Assembly (NCBI RefSeq): GCF_921293095.1
Contig: NC_060250.1
Location: 112,850,629 to 112,914,628, forward strand
Length of the DNA: 64,000 bases
Direction: 5' to 3'
Source of the DNA: Ischnura elegans
Taxonomy: Eukaryota; Arthropoda; Insecta; Odonata; Coenagrionidae
Each line of letters opens with the position of its first letter. Position 1 is the stretch's first letter. A model generated the notes under the pieces. The model saw nothing but the letters and a program-made list of their open reading frames with translations, was not told where the DNA came from and searched no databases. Of the stretch, positions 12,801-27,800 are shown piece after piece. A program made the position numbers and the translations under genes.

Positions 12801-15800
12801 ATCTTTCTAATGATCATATACTATGTAATGCGGCCTTTATACACAGCAATTTTTTCAGCCAAGTACAGGCTCTTTACCAAAGCTTAGGCATAAATAGACC
12901 CACAATGGAATTCAAAATTCTAACAGCATGATGCACGAACTGAGTCAAAAGAAAAGGTAAATTGATCCAGGAAAATTATATACAAAACTAAACAATATTT
13001 CTATACTTTAAGGCAATGGCGCACATTCCAAAAAGGAAAAACTTATGCTGGCATTAAAAAAATTGAAGATACCTGAAAATTAAGCTCTGCACAAACCAAT
13101 GCTACCTAAACTTCTATATAAAAATATGATGAACACCATACATCATTACTCCTATTCCAGAAAAGTTACCCAACCAAAAGAGAAAGTACAAATTTATATT
13201 AAACGGTTGACTAGAATGAGAACTTACCCTCCCAGAAGTTCCATTGCAGGGGAATGGACTGTGCTGACTTGAGTTCCCCAAACCCCCAGGACTGCCAGGT
13301 TGAGAGACAGAATCACCCCTCCTTGGACTGCCAGTTGGACTGGGAACACCAGGCCCAGTTTCAGGCCATGTGCTGAAGATGTCATTGAAGTCTTGCATGC
13401 CATCAATACCCTCTGGCATGTCATCATTCAGGGCTGAAAATAGCTCATCATCTCCCAGCTCTGGACCGTTTATGTGCTGCTCTTGAAAGGCAGTTTGCGA
13501 GGACTGCAAAAACAGTAAAACATTACCTTTAGCACAGGAATATGCAGGAAAAAATTATAGAGCTGTGGGAGAAGTACATTCTAACATTGCACACTTCATA
13601 CTTGATACCTTAAAAACAGAAAAAGGAAAATAATGGGAAGATTAAACAAGTAGATGAACTACGAGGACAGTTTTTTTCCCCACCTCCGGTGGGTCATGAA
13701 CAGATAACAACGTTATTGATTAAATAAACATTAAAAATAATTCTTAAATGCTGAGCACTTTTGTGGCATCCTTTCGCCATAATTGCCTCAGCGGTTGAGG
13801 AATTGGTCGTGCCTGTGGATAAGCTTTACTATAACTTCTTCATAGGATGTTGCTGCCAATGACTTCCTACGAATTTTACCTTTGCCCTGACGCTCAATCG
13901 CCCATTTGAAAACGCTTCCCTCCAAGCCAACTCTTCACAGCGTAAAGATGGAAATCACACGGCACTATGCCGACAATGCATGGCGGGTGATCGAAAATGT
14001 CCCATTGAAATTGCTCAAGGAGCAGTTGGGCAGCATCAGCGCTGAGATGACAGGCGTTGTCACGGATCAGAACACTTCCAGAAGTCAGCATGTCTCTTTT
14101 GTTTTGAGTGGGACTTGACGTGATGTTTCTCACTCTAGCCACAGTGCATTAAAAAATTATCTTTTATTGGCATTAAGGTCAAGATATGTCAATGCTGAAG
14201 CCATTCGGCAAGTTCTCCCTCTCTTTCTCAGTAGTTCACATTTGGTAGGAGAATCAATCGTGACAGTGTAGTTAATGAGATTGCTACAAACTTTAATCTG
14301 ACAACTTTCGGTCAGAAATGACTAGAGCGTGTGGTACGGAGGACACACAAATGCCCTAAGCAGTACCTGCCTGTCCCTTGTATGGTGCTTTTGATGAGCG
14401 ACCGGAGGTTGAAAAAGAAACCGTCCTCATATTATTATTAAGGTGAGAAAAATACTGTTAAAAATATATGAATATAATGCACCCCCTTTGCAAGCATTAA
14501 AATATGATAAAAAAGTTCTGAGCTTTTTTTCTTATTCCTAGACACCTTTTACTTGACTTTCATACACTAAATTCAGACTTTCGAATGTTTGTTTGTAATT
14601 TTTCACATTTTGTGTTTAATGCTCATCCCACCATTCAGCTGTTTCATATAGCAGTATGTGCGGGCAATACGAGCATACACGATCAAGGGCAATGTTGACT
14701 TTAATCAAGGTGATTTTTTTGTGAAAGACACTGCCTACCATTGGCTCCTTTATCAAGAGAAGAAGAAAGCTACATTCCAGCCTTCATAGGTCATTTTCAA
14801 AAAAGTTGACTAGGCACCATCAAACCACTTTCAATAAAATTAATAAATAAAAGTGCTTGTTTCTAACAGTGTTTTTCTGTTTGAGTGCTGTTTAATTCAT
14901 ATGCGACATGTACACCATGAATTTTGATGCAAAAATTATAAGGTATCAAGACTGAGGGTTCAACAATTGCATTTTGTTATGCTTCTTGATATTTTTTTTA
15001 TAGCGGATATTACAAGAGGAATGTCAACTGAAACACCGAGAGGAAGTTTCAATCGGTATCCTACGGAATTCTTGTTTTCTTAACTTTTACTTACATTTTC
15101 TGTGTATTTACAAAAGAAATTACATAATGTGAGGAATTTTATTAATTTATTATTAAACATTAGTTAATAAAAAAAAGTAAGGCTTTAGTACGTGTATTTC
15201 GCTCTTTTGGAACATAACCCCTAATTAATAAGGAACTCAATGGTTTGATTTTCACACACATTTCCAGGAATGCATTGTGGGCGAAAGTCAGGGACTGCCT
15301 GTATTGGAAGTTTATACTTTTCTATGTTTATTGAAATAACGTGGTCTTACAACAAACTGCCACCTGTGAACAAATACACATACACCAATACACCACAAGA
15401 CCCAAGAGAAAACAGGTAGTTTGAGAAACTCTATATAGAAGTGAATTTGTCTCGCACTAACCACTTAACGCACTGCCCTATCAATGCAAAACTCACAATT
15501 ACTTATCTAAGCGTGCTGTTGTCGAACGCTTTCATATTTATCACATAACAAGCCTTTTGAGAATGTTGCAGACCAGGCAAATAGACAATATTATCCCAAA
15601 GGTTCGATCCAAGCAAAAGGATCACATAAAAAACTTGAAAATGAATTGTGGAAAGGCACACACCTAGTAAAGTACTTCCTGAAATTGTAGAGGAGAGTGA
15701 CTTAAGCAGGGTTAAAAACTGACCACCCAGATGCGGAAGGAATTTGTTGGATGGTTTCAAAGATGAGCGGTATTGCTTTGCCTGTTTCCAGCTAAGCGCA

Positions 15801-18800
15801 AAAGCCCAGAAAACCCAGCCAGGTAGCCTGGTAAGTTATATATCCTTAAGGTACAATTGAGGAGGAGGATATAATCCTTGAGGCACAATTTTGCCTGTTT
15901 CAGTACACACTGAATGACAAACGAATATTGATATATAAACATAGTCAGATCAATAAACACTAATGCACTTTGGTCTTGTTTTGCTAGAGGAAGCACATTT
16001 GAACCTGTAACTAACATAATAAACTTTTTGAAATTGGGAATTTTGCATTTATGTTGCATTCAACATGTGAGATTGATGTTACACTGGAGACAAAGAGGTT
16101 GGACACTCACCTGAGTAGTGGCTGAAGTAGGAAAAACTAAAATGTGGGTGCAGGTAACATCTTGTGGTGTGGACAGAGCACAATTGACAGACGTTTGGCT
16201 AAAACGTTCATCAGGGGTAAACTGGTCGGGCATTAGTCGCAGGGCTGAGTCTGGCTCAAATGAAACAAGGCATGCACTCAACACAGAGGGTGCTTCTCCT
16301 GGATATCCTAGTCCGCACTGCCGACAGATGTCTTTCAAGTGCTTTGAGGCCTTTAGTAGAGACTTCCTGCTGAGAAGCCAACTCCAACCTGCAATGAAAA
16401 ACATATTTTGTCAAGTTAATAAAAATAATTGAATTATATTCAATTGAAACCTTGATTTTCCTGGAATAGAATTGGAACATTCTATACAATTACATGAATC
16501 CATTCCAATGGAGAGTTCATAACTTTGGTTTCCACGTTAAATAAATTCTAAAGGTATGGCAAGAGTATAAGAAAGGGTGAAAATGACAATATTGGCTGAT
16601 ACCGAAGTCATAAAGGAAAGACAAGTTTCCACAAATCAAGAATTTGGGAAGAAAGTGAACCTTTAGTTTGATCGTTTGCTGGGAACTGCGATGCCTATCC
16701 TACCCATACGACAACTTGGTTCCAAGCTCTTTCGAGCATTTCACAACAGATTTCAGGGGGTGGAAAAAGATTTTTTTGGAATACAAAAATGGAAGTTGGC
16801 CTTTGATTGACATTTGGTCATTTTAATCCATAAATCATTGTTCTACCCCACATAAGGTGTTGCTTTTACTTAAACATATGTAACATAATTACAATTAATA
16901 AATGGCAAATACTTTTTTAACCTTTTCATGAACAGAAGTATCAATAAAATAGCCAATTCAATCAATAATACAATACTGAGAGCATCTAGAGTTTTGGTCA
17001 ACGTGCAACTAACACACAGAGTGTGCGTCAACCTTCCATTTGACCAGCCTCTCCAAATAGAGGGCCTCCAAACATAAGATTAAGCCATCTCTATGCAAAA
17101 GAAACTTGATACTCAAATACCTACCTTTTCTAGCACACAATTTAAAATTCCCATAGATCCAAAAAGTACTCGCGGATCTGTCCATCCCAACTATACAAGA
17201 TTATATGTACAAAATTTTAAGCACAAACAATATAATTAAAAAACTGCAACTAACACCTCTAAAAAACCTAGTCCACCAACATTATACTAACAGCTATAAC
17301 AGCAAACAGTCAATACCAATCTCACCTTTTAATTCTCCATGCCCTATTCGCCCTATCCTCCCCACAACAAGTCTCCATGGTTGTACACTCTGTGACATTA
17401 CGCCAAGAATCCAATCCATTAATTTTTGTAAACCAATACGACGTGCAGAAGCCTTTTTTCTACGTAACCTGTAATAAATGATAAGAAAACCATTACAGCT
17501 TGATTTATCAAATGAATTAGTTCATTCACACAACCTTATGAATAATTATGAATATTTTATTTACAAGAAATATATTATTCCATGTTGCATCAGCTCAAAT
17601 GAAAAACTTAAAGAACACTTACAGAAACTCTCTCACACTATTATGAGACTTACTTGATATTTTACCAAGCTGTTAAGTAACTTTTCTACAGAGGAATTCA
17701 CTAAGCTTATTCGATCTTCATTAAACCATTAACCAATGGCAATCTTACATTCACTTGAGTTAATTAACGTATCCATACATTTAACAAGACCTTTACATAG
17801 AAGTGAATGCATGAAATGACAAATTAAATTCTCCCTGACAAGTATACGTTCCTTAAACTGAGATTTTTTATTCAATTACAACTAGCTCAAAATTACAATT
17901 AGCTAGCCTCAACCTCCTATGCAATGCGAAATACTCACCTGTTGGGGATGTAAATGTTTATTGTGCTCGTTTCGAAGACCTCTCCTCTCTCATCTGTGCA
18001 TGATGCCAGCAGCCAGCGCTGGTCCTCAGACAGACAGTAACTAACATAAAGAACTGAACAGTGGTGATAGTCGGCAGATTGTGAAGACCCAGAGCCAGGG
18101 CCACCAACTCCACTGCCAACAGCACCCATACTACTGCTTCCACCCATCACACCCATTCCACCTCCAGTCGATGAACTAAACGATTCTCCAGATTCTGCTT
18201 TGTCTTTGCTCGGAGCCAAGACATACGGAGGCGTGTAGAGGCGGAATGGAGCACGATTCTTCTCCTGGAATGAAATAAACCGACCATTAATGATAAAATT
18301 CAGTAACCACATTACACTGTTAAGCATGTGAACAGATAAGTCCTTAGAACTGACTTTTTTAAAATTTTCAACTGAATCAAGTGCTATTTAGAATCACTTT
18401 TTCAAGAATACTGCCACTTGACAGTCCATCAACCATGATTCATCCTCACTGCATGAACCCAAAGAAGTACTTTACTGAAGTTAAATAGCTATAAAAAAAA
18501 TGGGTGTCACTTTCAATGCAGTACCCACCAAATGTAGTTGGGTAACAAGAAATGAAAAAAAATCAAAAGCAAAGAAAAGTTGACTGGAAGAAAATCATGA
18601 ACTTGATGAAAAATAAGGATAGTGTTCTCAGAAGAATACGTGAGAATGGCCAACAGGAAGTTTTTTACTGTAATATTTTTCAAAACTTCATACCATTGAC
18701 ATAAAAGCGCAGAATAGTGTCATCAACAATAAAAATGCAAAATATATAATGTAACTACATTACCTTCATCAAATTTCAATAACACTTACAAGATAATAAA

Positions 18801-21800
18801 TTGGACTAATTTTATGATTTACACTTTCATGAGTCTAACTACTTTATCCAGGTATAGCTGACACAATGACTGTGCCTTGTTATTCCACCTCAGGGAACTT
18901 TCTGAAATGAAGTGGCCAGCAATGTCATAAAATGTCAGGCTCTCTACTTAAATACGCTGGGGTACATCCAGATAGTAAAATATACAGCTTGAATCGCAAG
19001 GATGGAATTGAGGTTATAAATATCCGGAAAAAAACAGGACAATGCTCATCAGTGAACTATAAAAAAATATTCCTTTTTCATCCACCACTACATGAAAATT
19101 CTAATACTGCTAATTATAACTCCAAAATCATTTCAAACACCTGCAAGTATTTCCCCGAAAGGCAAATCACATCTATTTACTAGTGAAATCAAATAAAACA
19201 TGCATAGATCTTGTTGATCATAGAAGTTGTTCACCAAAAACTTTTACGATTTCATTAGTTTATCATGCAATGATTTTCATTCCTATATTTTTCTAAATTG
19301 CACCTTTTACTATGCTTTGATCAATACATTAACAAAAATGTGAACCAAAAAGTTTACAAAATAAATAGTTTTTTTATTCATTATAATTTTAAAATCCCAT
19401 CCACGATAGAGAAACTTCACTGAGAATAAAGAAAATGAAATGAGGGAGATTTAAAAGGATTTTGTAGACATAGAATAATAAATGTATTCTCCTCCTCTCT
19501 CCTAGTTGAAAAAAAATCAATGGATTATTCCACATCTGGTGGAAATTCGGCTTAACCTTTACCAACTCTGCTTTCTTCAATCTTCTCACCTCTCAAGAAA
19601 CTTTATTTATTTCTGCTCACTGCTGTGGAGTCTAGTGACTTTTCCCTATTTTTTCATGTATCTCTTAATATCAAACACGATAACTATTAAGACCTTCACA
19701 AGTTCTGGTTCTCACATCCTTTATGCTTTATGATGTGAAAAATCTGATTGTGTGATCTCCAGCTATCCACCATAAAGATTATTCAAGAGTAATTTTAAAA
19801 CACTTTGCCATTTTGCCACGTGAGCCAATTTTGCCCATTTGGTTGATATTTTATGGTGCTGAGAAATTTTTCATTCAAAGTCACCTCTAAAACAAATGTT
19901 TTTACTCTGTAAGACTACCTAAATTAGCAGCAGAGCATTATTAACCCATTCTATAAAACTGTACAAAATTTTATTCTCTACATGATTTTTTTTAAATAGT
20001 ACACTTAATCTTGCATCAAAAGAGTCACCACTATACACACCCAAGGATTAAAAGTCAAGCTTACATCCTTTGACTTCAGGAAGAGATCCCCAGCAGCTGC
20101 AGGTCCAAAACCAGTTAAAGACTTGACATTTGATGTGTGAGTTAGTAAACGACGACATTGAGAGAACACAGAGAGTGCCAACGTCCTCATGTGGTCATTG
20201 TACTTGTTGTGATCTCTTGACTTAGCCAGTTCTAGGATACTCTCGAGTGATATGATCTGGAATTAAAAATAATATCAAGTAAACTTCATGAAGCAAGAAG
20301 ATGAAAAAAATCCACAAAGAGAGAAGCATGCCCTTAAAATGACGCACATGCTCAATGAAATCAATGCTTCAAATAAATAGGAGGATGAAGAATAAAAGGA
20401 TTACCTACTCCAACCAGGAACTAACAAGAACAAATTTTGCACACAACAAAAAATTGGTCCATTATCAGTGATTCCCCAAAAAATATAGTACAAAAATTAA
20501 ATAACTTTACTACCCTCAATAAGTTACTCAAAGAGAGATGATTTAGGAACAATTGATAGAGACAATGATTTTTAAGGGTGAAAATATGAATCATATAGAG
20601 AAATAATACAACTACTCCCACGATGTATTTTCATACAAGAGAACAGAAAGTGCTGTGTGGAGCATTGGTAATCTGTTCCAGGTCAACAAAAAATTCTCAA
20701 GACCTCTAGACCAATTTTTCAGCACTTGGACTTTCCCTAGGTTAAATATGGGAACCAAACCTATATCATGGCGGATAATTTTTATGAGAAAGAAGAAAAT
20801 ACACCCTATTTCTTCAGCAATAAGCCAGAGCCAAAAACCGGCAAATATTCTCTTCCCTTTGCATCACCATTTTCCCACAGCATTTCGGAAGCAAGCAAGT
20901 TTCATCAAACACTCAAGGCAAGTGAGTTTCACCATCTTATTGGTGAGAAATGCATGGTGCTTTTTTTGCAATTTGTCAGGCAGAACTAGAAAAGTTCCTG
21001 GTATATACAAGGGGAAAAAATCAGCCAAAGAATGGCAAGACCAGAAGTACAGCAATTGAGAAAACCTCTCACTCACCTGCACGGTAATGTTACTTCGGAC
21101 GGAGTCTGGAACTGCAGCCTGGATAGTGGTGAAGCAGCGCATGAGAGCAAGGCAAGAGAGCCTTTGTAAATCCTCTTCCTCATCCTCACTGTTTGCAGAC
21201 AGAGAGAAGGGCTCCACCATGTAGATAACAATGGCCGGAGGTTCTCCTTCATCATCATCATTCGCATGACACCCTTCAGCAACACCTCCACTGCTACTTG
21301 ATGATGACTCACGACCAAAAGACCCTTCTCCTTCTGCAAATAAAAAAGAGGCAATGATGAAAATTTCAACAAACACACATTAAACAAGCCCAAAGGCAAT
21401 TGGTATGGAAAATAAAAAAAACGAAGTCAACGACACTAAAAAGAATGACTAATTTTTCAAAATAAATTTCCCACACATAATGAATACATCGTAAGAATGC
21501 AGCTCAATAAGGTTCTCAAACCATGTTCCTAAATTAATTGCCCAGGAAAAATATACAAGTACAGGCGGTCCTCGACTTTCGTACACTCGACTTTCGTACA
21601 ATTCGCACTTTCGTACGTTCAAAATTGACACCTTTTACTCGACTTTCGTACGCTAAATTCGGACTTTCGGACGTTGGTCTGTAATATTTTTTAAATTCCC
21701 GCGATGTTTATTGCGCATCCCAACATTCAATTGTTTCAAATGGCAGTATCGGCAGTATATGCGAACAGTGCGAACGTATATAATGAAGGGAATTGTTGGT

Positions 21801-24800
21801 AATTGACTCTAATCTAGGTGATTTATTTGGGAGAGAGACTATAGGCTCCTTTATCAAGAGAAGAAGAAAGCCTTCATTGAAGATATTTTTCAAAAGAAGT
21901 TGTCTAGATATCATCGAATAGCTTTCAATAAAACTAGTAAGACCTTCTTTCTAATTGTTTTTCTTTCGTTTGAGTGCTGTTTAATTCATGTAAACCTCCA
22001 GCAACGATATTGCACGAAATATCACCCGAATTCCGTTTGTCTTTTGTCTTTTTTGAATAACATGCGGAATATACGCGATCACGAATGTCACCTGCCAAAT
22101 ATCGAATTTTGGTGTAAAAATTAAAAGGTATCCAGAGTGAGGGTTCAACAAATACATTTTGTTATGCTTCTTGATATGTCCTTTTATTAATAGTGGACGT
22201 AATAAGTGGAATGTCAACTTAAACGCCAAGAGGAAGTTTCACTCGATAGGCAACGGAGTTCTTGTTTTTTAAACTTTTATTTGCATTTTCTGCGTATTTT
22301 CGGAAGAAATTAGATGGTTTGAGGAGTTTAATTAACATATTATTAAAAATAAGTCAATTGAAACGAATTCCGAGAAAAAAAAGGTTTTAGTACGTATATT
22401 CCGCTCTTTTGGAACGTAACCCCTAATTAGTATGGAAGTCAATGGTTCGACTTTCGTACATTCGACTTTCGTACAAGTTTTCGGGAACGCATTGTGTACG
22501 AAAGTCGGGGACCGCCTGTACACATTTTTAAAATTTTATTTTAGTCCTAAACCACTGAATACAGCTCATATTGGCCATTTTAAAACTGGGTATTCAACAA
22601 ATTTAACAATTAAACATACACAAACAACCATGCCCTGGATAGAGGCAACCTACCCAGGCAGGACTAGAACCCGGGACCTCTTGTTTGGCAGGCAAGGACT
22701 TTACCCCGCCACCACCGAGGCTGGCAATGATAACATCAAGATAGAATGCACAAAAATTATTTCTAAAACCTGATTTACTGAAGTCGATACCCTGAGTATA
22801 AATTTATTCTTCTATAAATCTCAACCAACTAAAATGTGGAGCTTCTAAAGCCAAATGCTTTGTGATTAAAATTTAACAAAATGCCTCATTGCATTCATTA
22901 CCTGCAGGCTCTGGCTTTGGTGTTGAAGGAGCTTTCTCTGGAACAGATCCTGGTGGTTGGAGGGACGTGGCCCCACTAGCCTCGGGTGTGGAAGGCGGCG
23001 GAGGAGGCATAGGGGATGCAGTGGCACGATGGTCAGGATGCCGATTGGAGGGCACTCCAGAGGATGATGAGGCTGAGTTGGATAGTGAAGAAGAGTTTGG
23101 TCCTTCGTGAGGATCCAACAGTGTTCGGTCCATTGGAACCTGTGTTAGGTGTGGGGCTAGATGATGCCGACACACCTGTAAAATAGAAATTAATATTCAT
23201 CAGAAAAATGCCCACCAGTATCTACTGTTAATGAAAAACAAAATAATTTAAAGCATAATTCCAGTCTTAGACAAGACATTATAGAAAAAAGTATGCAATA
23301 ATAAGCTTCACATTTTTATGGAAAAGATATCATAATCTACCTTCAAATTAAGACTGCATTAACCCTTTTAGTGCCAAACGGCCGATCTATCGGCCCGAGG
23401 GGTATGTGCGAAAAATGCCACGGGCCGATCTATCGGCCGGGTGTGTTTAAATTAATTTAAAAATTAAATATTTTTCCCAAGTTGTACAGAAGAGATAACA
23501 ACATAGGTGAACTTTTTAATCCATGACGTAAGTATTAGAAGTTTAAATAATAAAAAATTAGCTTCAACACATTCATATAAAATTTTAAGTAATATCGTGC
23601 AAATTCATCAAAAAAGCCCTGCCATTCTTCGTGTATACCAGGTAAAAAAGGCTGGCACTGAAAGGGTTACATAGCAAAGGAATGAAACCATAGAGAAGAA
23701 GATCAATTAATTCTTGAAAGAAACAAATTATCCAATCCTTCACACGAAACAAGATGAAGTAGTGGTTCATTTCATTGGTAAATAAATAAAAATCAGGAAA
23801 TGGGAAACATACACATAGCAACATGCAAAAAAATTAATAACAAAAGAAACAAAGTACATGACTAAGATTAAACGTGACTTTAAAAAAAAACATTCAACAG
23901 CTCTAAAGCTTTCCAGTGAGAGCACCTTCTTATAATTCATGAGTAAGAGATTTATGATTCATCTACGTATTTCTTCAGCAGTCAATAGTAATATATTCCA
24001 ACGCCAACTGAAATTATTCATATCGGCAAGAAATGCCTCAATCAAGGGGGGTTATTAATCAAGAACAAGTTTTTACGTAAGCAGATACAGACACAATGAG
24101 AGCTAATGTCTATGGGTACCACTGTTGTAATTTTTAACCTTTTAAGTGCGGCGGGCCGATATATCAGCTCTAACACAGTACATTATTTAATTTGCTATAC
24201 TTAATTACAATGATATATTTTATTTCAGTAAATGTAAAAATATTTTGTCAATATCAACAAGTTTAACCTCCATAATTTTTTTTTTAAACCCCTTATGGAC
24301 ATTTGGTAAAATAGCTTTGTATTGTTCTTTTTTTCCTAGTAGCTACATTTTATGAATATACCCTCCGCATTTCTTGCCAGCACCCCTGGAAGAAGGATAG
24401 CACTCAGAGGGTTAGGTGAACCATAAACAATAAATTTATCAGTAAGAAAAAACAACTTACTTGAGCATAAAGTTTGAGCATATTAGATGTATAGCTTTCC
24501 CCAAGTAAATTAAACCAGTCATCAACTGGCTCCTTTGCCAGCTTGAGTGCAGCTGTTTTCCCCACACGTAAAATTCCGTCCCGCAGAACTTTTGTGATAG
24601 GACAGTGCCTTCCAAGGCGACAGACCTGAAAGCAGATAAAAAATAGAAAATGAATTTGACACTTAATAGGAGAATAATTAACGAATGTATACTTTTACGA
24701 TGGTAAATAATTTTTAACTTAATTCATGAGGTAAATTATCAGATAAAATAAACCAAAAACTTTACAATAATACTGACCTCATATGTTGCACTAAGCTCCC

Positions 24801-27800
24801 TGAAGTAAGATCGGACCTTCTGAAGCACATATTCATTGTCAGGGGCTACAACCACATAGGCAACATCTCTAGCATAAGAATAGGGCTCCAATAATAACTT
24901 TTCCCAGTAATGAAGAGCGTAAGGAGATAAGGAAAGCCAATCCTTTTCATACCCAACCATCACTGAGGGAATAGGCTGAGGCTCACAACGATCATCAGTA
25001 CCTAAAAAAGAATGAGCAATGAAGACAAAAAAGTAAGAAACGTGAAATAATTATCAAATTTACCATACACACAAAATCGAAATGCATGCCTTTTTGGCCC
25101 AGAGCTGGCTGGCCCATACGAAGGATTAAATATACCATCCAAAATTTCAAACAAAAATATAATTGAATGCAAAATTTTATAGAAAATATGAATTTGAGTT
25201 TACATTACAGCCTATACAGCTGCAATTTAATCTTCTAAAATGTTATTGTTTCAATAATTTTTTTTCTTGAAAAATGTGAAAAAAATAGATTATACAGTAA
25301 AACCTCTCTTAAACGAAACTCAAGGGACCGAAATTTTGCCGTTTCGTTGATCGGGAGTTCGTTCCCCGGAGGTGATGCGCACGTTGCATCATTCTAGGGG
25401 CTCGGAAATTGAAGCAAGTCTGCAGCGTTATCTTCATTCTCCCTTCGCATACTTCAAAACAGTGCTTATTTCTTCAGCTGCAATGCAAATCGCGGGCAAT
25501 AGACCACATTTAGGAAGCCTCAGTTCGTATTATTCAATCACTTCGCGTGCTTTTTCATCGGTTTTCAAAAATGTATGCAACGTAGCGGTGAGCGCGAGGC
25601 CATCCCTTTATTCTCAATATTTGAAATAGAGTACACGTATTCGCGAAGTTTACACTGAAAAATTAAGAATTCGATAGATTTGGCCATTACTAATATAAAG
25701 TTAAAGTAACAGCGCCAATTATAGCTTCATCATGAAATTAAGATCGCTCTACCATAACGGCGCGAGTTGCGACTTTCGTCGACCCATTAAAGCGCAGTGG
25801 GTGGCAGCATTTCTTTATAGCAGTCGAATCCAGAATACTCCATAGCAATATTTGCGGTCGCGGGCTTCGTAAATAATTCATTGTGCTAGCATCATTTTCA
25901 TCGCATTCCGGATAGACAACTGCCGATAAGAAAACATCTTGAAAGGCCTCATGCATGAGTTCTTGAAGTAAAATAAGTCACGATAATGATGCTGTTGACT
26001 GCAAACCCGGTTTTTGCAAAATAACTAAATATGGTGACAGGTGCGACACGCTTCCGAGCTTTGCAAAGCCGCTGCATTACCTGCAAAATGGTTCTCTTCA
26101 ATTTCGCCGATCCCTTACATCCATTCGACAAACCAAAAACTCCACTAAAATCCTACGGTAATGCCGCTTTGCCGCAGAAATGACCCCTCGGTCGAGAGGT
26201 CGCAACTTAGTTATTGCAGTTGGGGGGAAGAGAATAACACGCACATTTTTTATTGTTAGTCCTATGCTTGGGCCCGTGCAGCGATCGAGGAAGAAATCTA
26301 CTTTCCCCATGAGTGCATCAACTCCCGCCAACCACCGCTGAATTAATCCCGCTGTCATTCATGGATTTTTGCTGCTACCACAGGGGTGAGGCATCACCAT
26401 TGGCCCAGTCTAAACATGGCATGTTTAGACTGTGTCGTCTTCTTCATGCAACAATTGACGGCCGTCGCAAACCTTTTTCTCAGAAGAAAATCAACACCGC
26501 TTCACATCACGTTAGGACATCGCTACAATCGCCGACAGACAGAGACTGACCTTTAGTATAAAGCACTCAATTCAAGTAACGTCTAGATCAATGGGAAATG
26601 TTGGCTTTCGTGTCTTAAGTGCGAATATTTTTTATCCAAGATTGCGGCAAATGCAAAAGTTTCTCCTATTTTTTAGATGACGTTGAAATAAACAATGTGA
26701 ATGAAACAAGAGTAACTACTGAGTCATATATTAAAGATAATTAAGAGATGCAAATTTTGGCTTTCATCTTCTAGCGCGCACATCGTATCTTCCATAATTT
26801 AGTTAAATTTTAAAGAAGTTATCCAAGATGGCGGCGAGTGAAAAAAAATGCTCGGAATTTACGCTTTGTAATTCTGTAAAGTATCTTAAACAACCGTCAA
26901 AAGAATGCGATCGAAGTACATAGCTCTAGATATCATATCTTAGAGCATGTAAAATATTGGGACATTGAGTTATTTACGAAAGTCAGCATTAACATTTTTC
27001 GCAATTCGCCGCGAGTTGGGGTCGGCGAAACACACGACGGAAGGCTATGGTTACGGTTAATAATGACGATTCTGATTGGCTTATTCAGTAGAAGTCTCTG
27101 ATTTGCCCTCCAACGCTACGAATATTAAATTATTCATATGAAAATAAAAATTTAACCGGAAAAATTGGTTATTGGGAGGTGAATTTCATTCGATCGCGCC
27201 GAAATTTCATTTCGTTGATCGGGAGTTTTCGTAAAAGAGGAGTTCGTTCATCGGGGTTTTTCACTAATGTGTTTACATAGGCAATTGGCCGGACCAATAG
27301 CATTTGTTCGTTGAACGGAGTTCTTCGTTTAGCGGGAGTTCGTTAAGGTGAGGTTTTACTGTATTAAAAGAGCCTCAACCAAAGGGACTGCCATGAACAA
27401 GATGAATGAACCGCGGCTTCCCATTGGCTATAGATTTAAATGCCCAGATGATCTAATCTGTCGTCAGGAGGCTAAAATGTCAAGTATTCATTCATGTAAA
27501 TAAGTCTCTTTGTTTGGATGCATAAATTTCCCTCTCCATTCTGATTTCCACAGGGACCAACAAGTGACAAGAACATCATACGCAAGTATAAAAGTTCTGG
27601 TACTGCACTTGATGTGGTAGCACACCATCGACCATTTAAAAGTAGCATGGATATGCTAATAGACTAGAAGGCAATAAATCTCAACAGATTCATGTATAAA
27701 CAATGCATTTAACAGTTTTTCGAATTACTTTACCACTCCATCCTTTACCTGCATCATTAACTGCCATCCCAACCTTTCCACCCCTGGGTAACAGCTAATC

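Larger units (their letters stand above)
13504..16110. other. MED13 intron holding the mariner relic and the truncated Tigger copy
   Basis: Outside the two insertions (13662-14429 and 14541-15301) the rest, notably 15302-16110, is AT-rich with nothing recognised. Confidence 0.6.

Noticed and set aside
22661..22712. A tRNA gene on the minus strand
   Set aside because: Only the two promoter boxes are tRNA-like. I see no acceptor stem or cloverleaf, so a SINE is the better reading.
23033..23215. Alternative minus frame [15 protein letters not shown] over the [11 protein letters not shown] exon
   Set aside because: At first it suggested a frameshift, but the [15 protein letters not shown] frame matches MED13 and fits both splice junctions.
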